This document shows positions 45,421-54,656 of a stretch of DNA of 64,000 bases, in pieces. Each line of letters opens with the position of its first letter. Within the stretch, counting starts at the first letter, position 1. A model generated the notes under the pieces. That model saw only the letters and a program-made list of their open reading frames with translations, did no database searches and was not told where the DNA came from. A program made the translations under genes and the position numbers. Source of the DNA: Rivularia sp. MS3 (GTDB lineage: Bacteria > Cyanobacteriota > Cyanobacteriia > Cyanobacteriales > Nostocaceae); contig JAHCMI010000053.1 of the NCBI GenBank assembly GCA_019192545.1, forward strand, positions 1-64,000, read 5' to 3'.

Positions 45421-45927
45421 TCAGTTATCAGTTATCAGTGTTTGATTGATTGTTAGCGCTACAAAATGAACGGTAGCTGTGTCGGAGTCTTGAAAATATC
45501 TTTGGTGAATGGGAATTTTATCTGGTTCGATATCTTGATTATTTTTTCCTTGGAACTTCAATCCTTTAGGAAATCTTGGTTCTTGCTTATTCCAGTAAGC
45601 TTGATAATCTTTAATTTGCCAATTACCTGGTAATAAATCAAATCCTTCTAATTCAAATTTATCTTTGCTGAGAATTAAAATCTCATAACATGATTTATAT
45701 TTCTTCCAACGTAATTCACAAATAGCGTTAAACATTTGTCCTTCAATTTCTCCTCTATCACTGGGTAATTCTAAACAAATACCGCTGACTTGATGTGAAT
45801 AACGTAAAAAATAATAATTCTCTTGGGAATTCGATATTTTTTTGACTTCATCAATAATATTATTGATATTTTCTATTTCTACAAATTGTTTATGATATAC
45901 ATATCCTTCTCTCATGATGTCGTACAT
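45421..45927 (-). CDS. csx19: Csx19-like protein
   Basis: A 168-aa protein inside the III-D operon. MFNAICELRWKKYKSCYEILIL and the N-terminal beta-strand pattern resemble the cyanobacterial CRISPR-associated family TIGR03984 (Csx19), a subunit or accessory restricted to type III-D; this is from memory, not a search. It overlaps the upstream cas7 by 16 bp. A second in-frame Met at 45915 would remove most of that overlap. It has no recognisable catalytic motif. Confidence 0.58.
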   Translation of the reverse strand: MYDIMREGYVYHKQFVEIENINNIIDEVKKISNSQENYYFLRYSHQVSGICLELPSDRGEIEGQMFNAICELRWKKYKSCYEILILSKDKFELEGFDLLPGNWQIKDYQAYWNKQEPRFPKGLKFQGKNNQDIEPDKIPIHQRYFQDSDTATVHFVALTINQTLITDN

Positions 45928-46910
45928 CCTAAAATATCACCCCAAGAACGAACAGCACGCATAAATAAGTCTTTAACACCAGTTTCTGTATCTCCTTGCC
46001 ATTGCATTTGTACTCCAAAACCTAAATCCATAAGTTCTGCTCTCACGGGAGAATCTTGTTTATCTGGTTTTCTAAAACCATATTTATTAGCGTCTGGTTC
46101 TGATAGAAATTCTCCCACTCCTAACAAATAATTCCAACTCCATTTATTATCACTTCCCAAAAGTTTAATTTGTTTATTTTCTTCATCAATTACACAACCA
46201 GGATATTGAATTTTAGCAGAATTATATTCAATTTTCACAGTTCCCAAACCGCGAGACTTTGCAAAACCCAAACCAAACCAACCATCATTTAAATCGCGTA
46301 AAACTAACCCAATTAAACCAAGTTGAGCTAAAGTAAAATTCTTCAAATGTATTTTGGTTTTAAATTCTCCACCAGTACAAACTTGATAATTAAAAGGACC
46401 AACCGCAACCGAACCAAATACTCTATCAATTGCAACACCATTACGCTCTTCAATATGTAATTCTTTATTATCAACAGGATGAGCATCTTCAATTCTAATC
46501 CGACTAGCAATGGCAATATTACCAAACATTTGGTCGGTGAAAGAAGAGTTTTGATAAATCTCATGGGGAGGTATAAATTTATTGTTATTATCCTTTAAAT
46601 AACTGTAGCTATCATTTAAAGGGTCATTAGCCCAAAGATTTGTTTTATCATCATTATTATTTTTAGGTTTAGTCTCGGTACCCACAGTGCGAACAATTCT
46701 TTCAGCATGAGCGCGAATAGCACCTTTAAGACTACTTCCGGGTAAATAAATCGACCATCCATTCTTATGATAAGTTCTGACAAATTCCATATCCGGGTTT
46801 GTCGGGTCCGCACCTTCTCTTCCAGATTTGATTAAAATTGGTCCATCGGGAATGATATTGAAATCAATCGTACAATTGTTAACAAGTCGTTTGTGCATTG
46901 TGAATTTCAT
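45912..46910 (-). CDS. Cas7-like RAMP protein (Csm3/Csx7-like), type III-D
   Basis: RAMP backbone subunit of 332 aa. VNNCTIDFNIIPDGPILIKSG, the Cas7 motif YLPGSSLKGAIRAHAERIV, DRVFGSVAVGPFNYQVCTGG and the glycine-rich GLGFAKSRGLGTVKIEY mark it as a Csm3/Csx7-type protein. Cas7 subunits bind crRNA repeat-spacer and cut target RNA at 6-nt steps through a conserved Asp; several Asp lie in the right area (MEFVRTYHKNG, preceded by DPTNPD) but I cannot name the catalytic one. Confidence 0.87.
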   Translation of the reverse strand: MKFTMHKRLVNNCTIDFNIIPDGPILIKSGREGADPTNPDMEFVRTYHKNGWSIYLPGSSLKGAIRAHAERIVRTVGTETKPKNNNDDKTNLWANDPLNDSYSYLKDNNNKFIPPHEIYQNSSFTDQMFGNIAIASRIRIEDAHPVDNKELHIEERNGVAIDRVFGSVAVGPFNYQVCTGGEFKTKIHLKNFTLAQLGLIGLVLRDLNDGWFGLGFAKSRGLGTVKIEYNSAKIQYPGCVIDEENKQIKLLGSDNKWSWNYLLGVGEFLSEPDANKYGFRKPDKQDSPVRAELMDLGFGVQMQWQGDTETGVKDLFMRAVRSWGDILGCTTS

Positions 46911-46936
46911 AGTTTTGATAGTAAGTAATAATATAA

Positions 46937-47557
46937 TTATGCAGTTACTAGATTATTTAGCTGTTCTTCACATTTTTGAAAAACGTAATTGACAGCAGAA
47001 AATAGTTTATCTAAATCCTGAATTGCATATACATTAATATTTAATGTAAAATTGGATTTTTCTAATTTACCGAATTGCCAAGTTTTACCATTGGAAACTA
47101 TACCAAATAGAGTGATTTCTATTTCAGCATTTAACCTATGAGCAGCAATCATTTCAGCTAAACATTGTGCCCATCCACCTTCAAAATCGTCTTGTTTGGC
47201 TTCAACTAAAATAAAGTATGGCTTATCAAAAACAACTTTTCCTAGAGATGACCTTTTAGCTAAAATATATTCTGGAAAACCTGATAATTTTTCGTCAAAG
47301 TTGAGTGAATGATGGCTCCACAAAGTAAACTTACTGTTATATTGTTTCCAAGCTTCTTTTAAAACTGGGTAAATAATATTTTCACAAATTGCATACTCTG
47401 AGCTATAAACAGCACCTTCTCGCATTACAATTTCTAAATCTTCCCGAAAGTAATCGGGTATATTAAATTCAGCTTCACCCATGAAATTCGCTTCAGTATA
47501 AGTCACCTGATATTCTTTGAGAACTTCACCGATGGTTTTAAAATTACTAAAAGCCAT
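46937..47557 (-). CDS. PD-(D/E)XK-nuclease-like protein in CRISPR operon
   Basis: A 206-aa protein between two cas7 genes (26 and 2 bp gaps). FPEYILAKRSSLG, then PYFILVEAKQDDFEGGWAQC fits the PD-(D/E)XK pattern, with E119-x-K121, an acidic residue (E96) before it, and a helix with Q131 and E135. An early helix has ENIIYPVLKEAW. This is like the N-terminal nuclease of HsdR. Related stand-alone proteins are common in cyanobacteria, but the tight gaps place this one in the operon. Whether it is an active nuclease cannot be told. Confidence 0.6.
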   Translation of the reverse strand: MAFSNFKTIGEVLKEYQVTYTEANFMGEAEFNIPDYFREDLEIVMREGAVYSSEYAICENIIYPVLKEAWKQYNSKFTLWSHHSLNFDEKLSGFPEYILAKRSSLGKVVFDKPYFILVEAKQDDFEGGWAQCLAEMIAAHRLNAEIEITLFGIVSNGKTWQFGKLEKSNFTLNINVYAIQDLDKLFSAVNYVFQKCEEQLNNLVTA

Positions 47558-47559
47558 AT

Positions 47560-48492
47560 TTAACCTTTTATTTCTGTAGTAGTTTCTTCGGATTTATTAA
47601 CTGTGAGTTTATCAATTAATTTGTTTACCCAATCATCTTTAAAATCACTAGCATTTTCGTAAGCACTTTTATCTCCCATCACCAGCTTTTTAAGATAATC
47701 AATTAATAAATCTGGTTTATCTTCCGGGTAATCAAACCACAGCATATCTTTAATATCTAATCTAACAACACCCAACCCACGAGAACGTCCACCACCGAGA
47801 GGAATTTGTTCGGTTTCAAACTGATGTAAACCAATCATTAATAAACCTAATTCCCAATCTTGAGCATTTTCGACTATTGCTTTAAAATCAAATTGCGTTT
47901 CTGCTGGTACTACTTGGAAATCGTAAAGTTTTCCATCAGCTGCTGTTTCGGTGTCTCTATCAATAGAAACTCCGTCTCTTTCTTGATATTGTCCGAACCA
48001 GGTATCTGCTACTATCGTTAAATCCCGTACTTGGAATTTACTTGCTATCCAGGGAGAACCGAATAAATGAGAAGTTAAATCCTCAGTTTCCAAAATTTTG
48101 ATAATTTCTTCAGTTAATTTGTTGTCAATTTTACGATTTTTATCTGGATCGTCTTGAAATTCCTCATCAATTTCTTGTTTAATTGTATCCAAACCCTTTT
48201 TCAGAATATTTCCATCGCGATCGCGTATTGATTTTGAAGGGATGGAAGATTCAGCTTCAATAGCAGGATTAGCAGCAAGATTTGGATTTATACCACGAAG
48301 GAAACTTTCCAAACGCGATCGCATTGCTCCTTTGAAGCTGGAACCGGGGATGAATGGATTACCCAAAGCATCTTTGATAACTGGTAAATCGGAACCGATG
48401 GGTTCGGTGGAGCGTCCGGAACTGATTCTGAGTGCTGTTATAGTTGTTAGGGTTCCGGTTAGTTCTAAGCGGTTTTTGAATGTGTCGAACAT
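47560..48492 (-). CDS. Cas7-like RAMP protein (Csm3-like), type III-D
   Basis: RAMP subunit of about 310 aa. I start at MFDTFKNRLELTGTLTTITA (ATG 48492), because the longer frame to 48666 would overlap the CARF gene by 155 bp with non-family sequence. Features: LRISSGRSTEP, PVIKDALGNPFIPGSSFKGA (typical Csm3 entry), then MRSRLESFL, VSIDRDTETAADGKLYDFQV and GGGRSRGLGVVRLDIKD. An insert of about 45 charged residues (DRDGNILKKG...NRKIDNKLTEE) sits in the middle. It is the fourth RAMP type in the operon. Confidence 0.87.
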   Translation of the reverse strand: MFDTFKNRLELTGTLTTITALRISSGRSTEPIGSDLPVIKDALGNPFIPGSSFKGAMRSRLESFLRGINPNLAANPAIEAESSIPSKSIRDRDGNILKKGLDTIKQEIDEEFQDDPDKNRKIDNKLTEEIIKILETEDLTSHLFGSPWIASKFQVRDLTIVADTWFGQYQERDGVSIDRDTETAADGKLYDFQVVPAETQFDFKAIVENAQDWELGLLMIGLHQFETEQIPLGGGRSRGLGVVRLDIKDMLWFDYPEDKPDLLIDYLKKLVMGDKSAYENASDFKDDWVNKLIDKLTVNKSEETTTEIKG

Positions 48493-48511
48493 AGATTTTA
48501 TGATGGTTTTA

Positions 48512-49663
48512 TTATGGGTTCTTGTTGACGTAATCATGTTCACCGTAGTGACGTAGTTGTAAATTATTTCCATCAGCAATACAACTGACACGTCTAGCTT
48601 TGGGTAAATTGAAATGGTCAATATCTTTATTTTTACCCGTGTAACGACGTAGTTGAAAAATTCCATCTTGCTTCATAGCAGTAATCCCATCTTTATTATT
48701 AAGTAGTAAACAAGCTGCTCTCGCTAAATTTTCCTGTAAAATGATTTTTTCATCAGCCGATTTAGGTGTATAGTCGTCTTTAAATGTCGATTTATATTCT
48801 ATTTTTGGAAATTTTAATAATTTGTCTTGAGAAAGTAATTCCTCTTTACATTTACTCCAAATCAATTGTCCCCAAGTGGATAAAGTCATTTCCTGACCAT
48901 CTACCAAAACCCAATCATCTGGGATATTTTTTAGTTCTTCCCAAGATTTATAAACATCTCCCTGTTCCATCATTGCAAGTTGAACTTTAAAGGGTTCAAT
49001 TTTTTCTATATCAACTTTTACAGGTAATTTAGGAATTTTTATCACTTCGTTAGAACCTTCAAAAACATAGATAATTTCATTTGCATAAAACATTCCGATA
49101 GTATTGAAATATCCTTGTAAAGCTTTAAAACCTCCTACTAAATTAAAACAAATTTGATATTGGTTTTTTGGAAAATCTGCAATAATATCTCTAATTTTGG
49201 GAATTACCTGAGCCATACCCTCTTTAAAAACAGTACTACTTTTCAAAGAAAGTTGAGGTTGAATAAAAGTAGTTGTATATTTAAGGTTATTATCTTGCAA
49301 AAATTTTTCTATTAATTTAGAAGTAATTATTGCCTGTGCTGTATCGGTTGAAATTAAAATATGAGTATCTGATATACCTTGCTCTAGGTTTTCATCATAT
49401 AAACCATAAATTCCATTTAATTCCGCACTCAATTCTCTTACTTGCAGGATATTTCCATTATTTAGTTTTTTCTCTACTCTAGTTTTTAATGATGTAATAA
49501 TTTTGGATGACACATGAGAATAATCTTCATCATTTGCAATTTGCTCTTCAGTCCAGTTTGCAGTCTTAGTTAAATCAGTAAGCCAATTTTTTGGATCTTT
49601 TCTTTCATTTATTTCATTTGTAAGTAAACTAGTACCTACAGTAGAAATTACAAGACGATGCAT
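48512..49663 (-). CDS. CARF-domain CRISPR ancillary protein (APE2256-like)
   Basis: A 383-aa protein. The N-terminal Rossmann-like CARF domain shows RLVISTVGTSLLTN, SDTHILISTDTAQA and FNLVGGFKALQGYFNTIG, motifs of the APE2256/Csm6-like CARF family that binds cyclic oligoadenylate made by Cas10. The C-terminal part (about 310-383) has no HEPN RxxxxH motif. Instead it ends FQLRRYTGKNKDIDHFNL, ARRVSC, LQLRHYGEHDYVNKN, which I think may be a RelE-like mRNA interferase fold as in CARF-RelE proteins. It lies 36 bp after the 171-aa gene and 19 bp before a cas7. Confidence 0.8.
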   Translation of the reverse strand: MHRLVISTVGTSLLTNEINERKDPKNWLTDLTKTANWTEEQIANDEDYSHVSSKIITSLKTRVEKKLNNGNILQVRELSAELNGIYGLYDENLEQGISDTHILISTDTAQAIITSKLIEKFLQDNNLKYTTTFIQPQLSLKSSTVFKEGMAQVIPKIRDIIADFPKNQYQICFNLVGGFKALQGYFNTIGMFYANEIIYVFEGSNEVIKIPKLPVKVDIEKIEPFKVQLAMMEQGDVYKSWEELKNIPDDWVLVDGQEMTLSTWGQLIWSKCKEELLSQDKLLKFPKIEYKSTFKDDYTPKSADEKIILQENLARAACLLLNNKDGITAMKQDGIFQLRRYTGKNKDIDHFNLPKARRVSCIADGNNLQLRHYGEHDYVNKNP

Positions 49664-49699
49664 ATTTACTCCTTTTGTAGTTTACTATTTTTGATATAG

Positions 49700-50215
49700 T
49701 TACTTAAATTTGGCTTCTCCAACTAATGCTGTATGCTCTCTAGCAAGATAACCTAAGTAAAGCTGTACCAGTTTCAGATGAATTCGTTTTTTCATTTCTT
49801 TTTGTTTGTCTGGATTGTCGGTATAGCTATTTAAAGGATTATCTTTATTAATATTTTTTCTCACCTGTTTAATAATCTGTTCTGTATCATTTTGCAGACT
49901 ATCAATATCTTGAATTAATGCAATTGCAAATAATTCATTACCATTTTTTGTACTCCAAATAGGACTTGCTCCACTTCTACCTATCTGAGATTTAATAAAG
50001 TTTTTGATTACTTCAATTGATGAAGTTGGACTAACCGCAACAGATAAAACATTTCTAAAAGGAGATTTCTTATCTTTAGTAGCTATAGCAAAATTTTTTG
50101 CAATTTGTTGTATTTTTTTTATAACATCATCCATTTGTTCAGCAATATATTTTTGAGTTATAAATTCTAGTTGCTGTTTTAAAAATGAATCTAAATTATC
50201 TTCCATATTAAACAA
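49700..50215 (-). CDS. unknown protein of type III-D operon (171 aa)
   Basis: I do not recognise this protein. It is helical at both ends (QQLEFITQKYIAEQMDDVIK; HLKLVQLYLGYLAREHTALV) with a central segment SSIEVIKNFIKSQIGRSGAS, WSTKNGNELFAIALI. It overlaps the csx10 end by 8 bp (or starts at Met4, 50206), so it is translationally tied to the complex genes. It could be a complex subunit, an accessory, or a partner of the CARF protein that follows. No catalytic motif is seen. Confidence 0.65.
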   Translation of the reverse strand: MFNMEDNLDSFLKQQLEFITQKYIAEQMDDVIKKIQQIAKNFAIATKDKKSPFRNVLSVAVSPTSSIEVIKNFIKSQIGRSGASPIWSTKNGNELFAIALIQDIDSLQNDTEQIIKQVRKNINKDNPLNSYTDNPDKQKEMKKRIHLKLVQLYLGYLAREHTALVGEAKFK

Positions 50216-51479
50216 AGTCCTCTCTCATTATTAAATGAAACTGATTACAAACTTCAATTTGACCAAAACCTTCGCAGGTTATCTCTCCTACTCCTTTTAA
50301 TTCTAATTCTGCTAAAGCTGGATACCATTTTTCTATTTCAGTTGTACTAAATAAATAAACAGCACCTTTATTAGTCACTAATTCCACATCTTTCATTAAT
50401 CCCCAAGCAGAATTCCAACCAGAACGATAATCATAACTACTATAAACTGCTTCTAACTCTAAATCTTTATCATCAATACCTGTGAATAGTTTCAACATTT
50501 GTGGTGAAATCACAGTTGTTCTTCGCCATTTTTCGGTTAATATTGCATCTGATTGTAAGTCTAATGTGAAATAATGACGATTTTCAGATAATTCGTTAAT
50601 CGGAGAACCAAAAACAGACCATTCTTTCCAGCGTTGGTAAAGTTTATCGGTAAAACTTTGAATTTTATCTTTACTACTTTTTGTCTTATGATTTTGAATA
50701 TCGAATATTTCACTCTCTATTTTAACTTTTCCTAAACCTCGTGAACTTGAGCCACCCAAACGAAAAATTAATGAATTTTTTTCGATAAACTGATGCAAAC
50801 GGCTTGATAATTCTTCTGTAATATTATCTTGGAGAATAATTGATGAGATATAACTAACAGGTTTTGGATTTTGACCTTTTTTTTGTGATTCTTCTAAAAC
50901 TTGAATACTGTACAATATTTCTTCTTCTGAAGTAGCACGTCTTCGATTTATTCCGACTCTAGTTAACAAGCGCTTTTCGGATGATAATTTATAATATTCG
51001 TCATTAAACACGCTATAAAAAGTAATATTGGGGGAATCAACTCTTCCTCCATCACTAGGACAATTTGGTTCGTATATATAACAGTATTTATCTGCACAAA
51101 AGCGGTCAATTAGAGTATCAAAAACACCATTATTATCTGGGATGAAACCTTCTTTTGTCTTTGAACTCAGTGCTGTACTAGGCAATACTTTAACTTCTTC
51201 TTGAATTATAAAATCATCATCTTCAATTTTTGATACATTCGGATATCCATTTTGAAAAATCGCAGGTTCATCACCTAAAAACAAAGTTTGAAAATCACCA
51301 CCATTTTTACTCAAATCGCAAAACTGATGACCAGATTGCTTTAAAATTTGACTAGCAATAGCACCACGAATCACACTACCGGGAATATAATCCTCACACT
51401 CACTTACGGAACCACCGGGTTTTTGTCGAGAAATTGCTAGGGGAGATAATGCTTTAATTTCGAGTTTAATTTGCTTCAC
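50208..51479 (-). CDS. csx10: Csx10, Cas5-type RAMP of type III-D
   Basis: Csx10 is the Cas5-like subunit that holds the crRNA 5' handle and is the signature of subtype III-D. 423 aa with KLEIKALSPLAISRQKPGGS, DYIPGSVIRGAIASQIL, a Cys-containing insert (FCADKYCYIYEPNCPSDGG), RVGINRRRATSEEEILYS and FRLGGSSSRGLGKVKIESE. It overlaps the upstream cas7 by 14 bp and the downstream gene by 8 bp. The start ATG 51479 gives the family N terminus. Confidence 0.9.
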   Translation of the reverse strand: MKQIKLEIKALSPLAISRQKPGGSVSECEDYIPGSVIRGAIASQILKQSGHQFCDLSKNGGDFQTLFLGDEPAIFQNGYPNVSKIEDDDFIIQEEVKVLPSTALSSKTKEGFIPDNNGVFDTLIDRFCADKYCYIYEPNCPSDGGRVDSPNITFYSVFNDEYYKLSSEKRLLTRVGINRRRATSEEEILYSIQVLEESQKKGQNPKPVSYISSIILQDNITEELSSRLHQFIEKNSLIFRLGGSSSRGLGKVKIESEIFDIQNHKTKSSKDKIQSFTDKLYQRWKEWSVFGSPINELSENRHYFTLDLQSDAILTEKWRRTTVISPQMLKLFTGIDDKDLELEAVYSSYDYRSGWNSAWGLMKDVELVTNKGAVYLFSTTEIEKWYPALAELELKGVGEITCEGFGQIEVCNQFHLIMREDFV

Positions 51480-52206
51480 TATTTTCTCCTTTGAGCAAAA
51501 ATTCCCATACAGTTTCGTCTACTTGAATTTCTGGTAATTCCCAAGTTAACCACCCCAAACCAGCAGATTTACTTCCACCCAATGCGTTAATATGTCGTAA
51601 ACCACAATAAATTAATGCTTTTGCAAAATCTGGTGTTTCTGGAGTTAAGCTTGGTTGGATGTGAATATCTCCTGTGAATTCAAGTTTTACATTTACGGGA
51701 GAGGTTTCTAAAAAGTAGAGTTTTTTCTCTTCTGCTATTTTTCGACGACGGTTTATAGTCACACCGGGACGTAATACTTCGGTTAGGTTTTCTGGTTCTT
51801 CGGTACATATTAAATCATCAAATATTACTCTTGATGGTAAGATTGGGTCTCCAAATATTTGACTGATTAAACAGTGATAGGTATCTTTATAACCGGGTAT
51901 TTCATATTCTTTTCTTTGGAAACCTGGTGGTGAATCATTTCTTCTGATTACCATTCTTCCAGCATTAGGAGATTCGCAAATACTCCACCCCAAACCTCTA
52001 GCTATTTTTTCACATTCATGACGCAATCTTCCTTTAATTTGCGATGCTGGGATTAATAAATTATCTCCGGAGTTTCTCACAATTGGTTTATCAGCAAGAG
52101 TACCGGATGAACCTCCAGCACCTACACACAATGCAGAATCTATAATTGCTGTAATTTCAAAAGTTTGTATTGAATTAGTATCTGTTAATTCTTCAAGTTT
52201 TATCAT
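51466..52206 (-). CDS. Cas7-like RAMP protein (Csm3-like), type III-D
   Basis: Compact Cas7 subunit of 246 aa, directly after cas10 with a 4-bp overlap. FEITAIIDSALCVGAGGSSG, the Cas7 entry LIPASQIKGRLRHECEKIA, FGDPILPSRVIFDDLIC, VTINRRRKIAEEKKLYFLET and GGSKSAGLGWLTWELP are clear. Csm3-type proteins form the crRNA-binding filament and cut target RNA. The position beside cas10 and csx10 suggests it sits at the 5'-handle end of the complex. Confidence 0.88.
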   Translation of the reverse strand: MIKLEELTDTNSIQTFEITAIIDSALCVGAGGSSGTLADKPIVRNSGDNLLIPASQIKGRLRHECEKIARGLGWSICESPNAGRMVIRRNDSPPGFQRKEYEIPGYKDTYHCLISQIFGDPILPSRVIFDDLICTEEPENLTEVLRPGVTINRRRKIAEEKKLYFLETSPVNVKLEFTGDIHIQPSLTPETPDFAKALIYCGLRHINALGGSKSAGLGWLTWELPEIQVDETVWEFLLKGENSEAN

Positions 52207-54545
52207 GACATGGTTTTTTTAGATATCTTAGATGAATTATTTGTAGCTTTCTTAGATTCGGAATCATTAGTTTGAATAAATTCATATAAATCCACCATTT
52301 CTCGCCAAATTGTTTCATAATATTTCTTTTCAAATCTCTGTTCGTACATCCAAGGTGCAATATTTCCACCATTTGTTTTTGCTTCACACCAAGCTGTTTC
52401 AAAGTCTTCTTTTAGTTGATTTTTCCCTTGTTTGAGTCGAGAACGAAAATAATAGTAATTTAAGCTAGCGGTTCGTCTTCCTCGTGCAAGAAAACTCCGA
52501 ATTTGGTAAAGTTGAGATTTAGGAAAATCTGCTGCTTTTAATGTTTTGAGTGATGTTAAAAATCCATCTAATTCATGTAGAGTAAATGGTGCAGCATAAA
52601 GTTTTAATGTTGTAACACCGATTTTTTTGGTTAATGCATTATCTCGAAAATCTTTGATACTGGATGAAACCATCGTCACTGATTTCATTGTGAAGAAATC
52701 TACCGTACCTCCATAATATCTATCTGCATTTGTTTTATCTTTTTCTTTTTTGAATTGTAATTTTTTCGCATAATCTTTAGCAGATTTCATTAACTGTTGT
52801 GTTAAAAATTCAGCATAGTAAATTGGAGTATTATAAGCAGTAATCAAAACTCCACTAGAAATGCTTAATTTACACTGAGATTTTTGTGGATTTTTATTTT
52901 CTGGATGATAACGATGAGATTTGGTTCCATCGTAATCTTTATCTAAATAATCTCCTTGGATTTCAATTTCTTTTTCTTTCTCTTGTATTTTTAGTTCTCC
53001 CAACAATATCTTTTCAAAATTTTCACCAATTGCTTGAGCGATTTCTAAAGCTTTATCAGCAGGAACGATTAAAATCACATCATCCCCTCCTATGGTAATA
53101 ATTTCAAAAGGGTGGATGAAATCTCCGTCTTTTACTTTCGATTTAGAATCCTTTGTAATTCCTTGTAATTGTCTAGGATGTAAATTATCTGCTAATGCTT
53201 GAAATACTGCGTATTTAGTTGCATTATCAACATCCTGACTAAACTTTTGGTATTCTTTAGCTGTACGGATTTTTTGAATATATCCACCCATATTATTTCC
53301 ATCAGCATAAATATGAGCAATAAATCCCTTACCAACTTTACCCAGGTGAGTTAATGATTCGGAAATATTGACTTTATTCGCAGCACATTCACTAAAATAT
53401 TGATTCTTTAAATCTGTATTACTTTCTAAAAATCCCTCAAATTTCTCAATCCAATTTTCACAGATTAAATCTATATTGATATCTTCTGGTTCGTAACCTT
53501 TTATTTCTTGAATTCTACCATTTTTAGCTTTGTAACCAAATTGACGCTTAATAGCTGTAGTTTCAGATAAATATGGGTCATTTAAAAGGTTAGTTGCTTG
53601 AGTAATTGCTAAACGTTTTTCAGTTTCATCTCGACGTAAATAAGGATGGGTTTCTAACATCGGTGGATAACAACGACTGGGACGGTTTCGGGTATCGTTT
53701 CCTGCTCGACGTTGATTAAATAAAACTGCTAATTTTGTTGTTAATTCATTGAAGCTTTTATGATTTTGAAAGTTTTCTTCTAATTGAGAGATTTCATCTA
53801 TTTCACCAAAAACACCTTTGACAATTTCATTTTCATAATTTTCCCGATATTTTTCTAACCAAAATGTATCTTGGATATTTTCTCGTAATAATCCAAAACG
53901 TAATTCTAAAAATCGAAATGAATCACCTACAGCACAAGAATTTGCAATAATAGTTCTCTCTGTATATCGTTTTTCAATCGCATTAGCTAAATCATCAATA
54001 TAAGCAACCGGACAAAAAGCAAGAATATTACCACCACATGAGTAAATAATTAATTCTGGAATCAAAGCATTGCTTAATTGAGGATAATTTGTTTCAATCC
54101 ATTTTTTAACTTCTTTTGAATATAGTGTATAACGATTGTCTAAATCTTGATTGAAAAAAGTAGGTAAATCAAATAAATTTATTTGGTCTAATCGGGTCGA
54201 AGCACCACGAATATCCGGTAACTTGGATTCTTCAAACAAATACTGTTTAATCTTCGTAGCACCACCATAAACTAAACCAATTTTTGATTCCCAAAGCAAA
54301 GGATTTTTTTCAACTAATTCCTGTAACTCATTCAAGGTCTTTGGAAATTGTTTTACATCCTCTAATTTATCTAACTCCCTAACAGCATCAACAATATGAG
54401 ATAATTCCCCTGGTATCTTTCCTCTATTAACTAATGCTTCCCGCATCTGTTGCAATATTTCTAAATCATACTGAGGTTTTTTTTCTTTACCCCAAGCCAA
54501 ACACCAAGCAATTCCTATCGATATCGAATGCATTTTTTCTACCAT
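52203..54545 (-). CDS. cas10: Cas10, type III-D, HD-less with intact GGDD
   Basis: Signature large subunit (780 aa). The cyclase palm has GGDD at residues 486-489 (EIITIGGDDVILIVP) and the other palm motif HIYADGNNMGGY (D415), so cyclic-oligoadenylate synthesis is predicted. The N-terminal region (ASTRLDQINLF, YSCGGNILAFCPV) is a degenerate palm, and no N-terminal HD nuclease is present, as usual for III-D. The C terminus is helical (TASLNYYYFRSRLKQGKN). ATG 54545 or 54533 are possible starts. It is followed by cas7 with overlap, and preceded by csx3-ATPase 108 bp away. Confidence 0.95.
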   Translation of the reverse strand: MVEKMHSISIGIAWCLAWGKEKKPQYDLEILQQMREALVNRGKIPGELSHIVDAVRELDKLEDVKQFPKTLNELQELVEKNPLLWESKIGLVYGGATKIKQYLFEESKLPDIRGASTRLDQINLFDLPTFFNQDLDNRYTLYSKEVKKWIETNYPQLSNALIPELIIYSCGGNILAFCPVAYIDDLANAIEKRYTERTIIANSCAVGDSFRFLELRFGLLRENIQDTFWLEKYRENYENEIVKGVFGEIDEISQLEENFQNHKSFNELTTKLAVLFNQRRAGNDTRNRPSRCYPPMLETHPYLRRDETEKRLAITQATNLLNDPYLSETTAIKRQFGYKAKNGRIQEIKGYEPEDINIDLICENWIEKFEGFLESNTDLKNQYFSECAANKVNISESLTHLGKVGKGFIAHIYADGNNMGGYIQKIRTAKEYQKFSQDVDNATKYAVFQALADNLHPRQLQGITKDSKSKVKDGDFIHPFEIITIGGDDVILIVPADKALEIAQAIGENFEKILLGELKIQEKEKEIEIQGDYLDKDYDGTKSHRYHPENKNPQKSQCKLSISSGVLITAYNTPIYYAEFLTQQLMKSAKDYAKKLQFKKEKDKTNADRYYGGTVDFFTMKSVTMVSSSIKDFRDNALTKKIGVTTLKLYAAPFTLHELDGFLTSLKTLKAADFPKSQLYQIRSFLARGRRTASLNYYYFRSRLKQGKNQLKEDFETAWCEAKTNGGNIAPWMYEQRFEKKYYETIWREMVDLYEFIQTNDSESKKATNNSSKISKKTMS

Positions 54546-54624
54546 GATTAATTATAAAGAGGGGGGAGAGGGGGAAGAGAGGGTAGAGGGGGTAGATAGA
54601 GAAAATAATTAATAATTAATAATT

Positions 54625-54656
54625 CCTAACTCTTAACTCCTAACTCCTAACTCTCA
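54625..54656. repeat. heptamer repeat at csx3-ATPase stop
   Basis: 'aactcctaactcctaactctcaa' type heptamers run into the stop codon of the csx3-ATPase gene, in the 108-bp gap before cas10, next to purine-rich 'gagggggaagagaggg' DNA. This gap may hold a separate promoter for cas10. Confidence 0.55.

Noticed and set aside
48493-48666. N-terminal extension of the cas7 gene at 47560
   Set aside because: It would overlap the CARF gene by 155 bp with non-family sequence; the Csm3-like start at 48492 is better.
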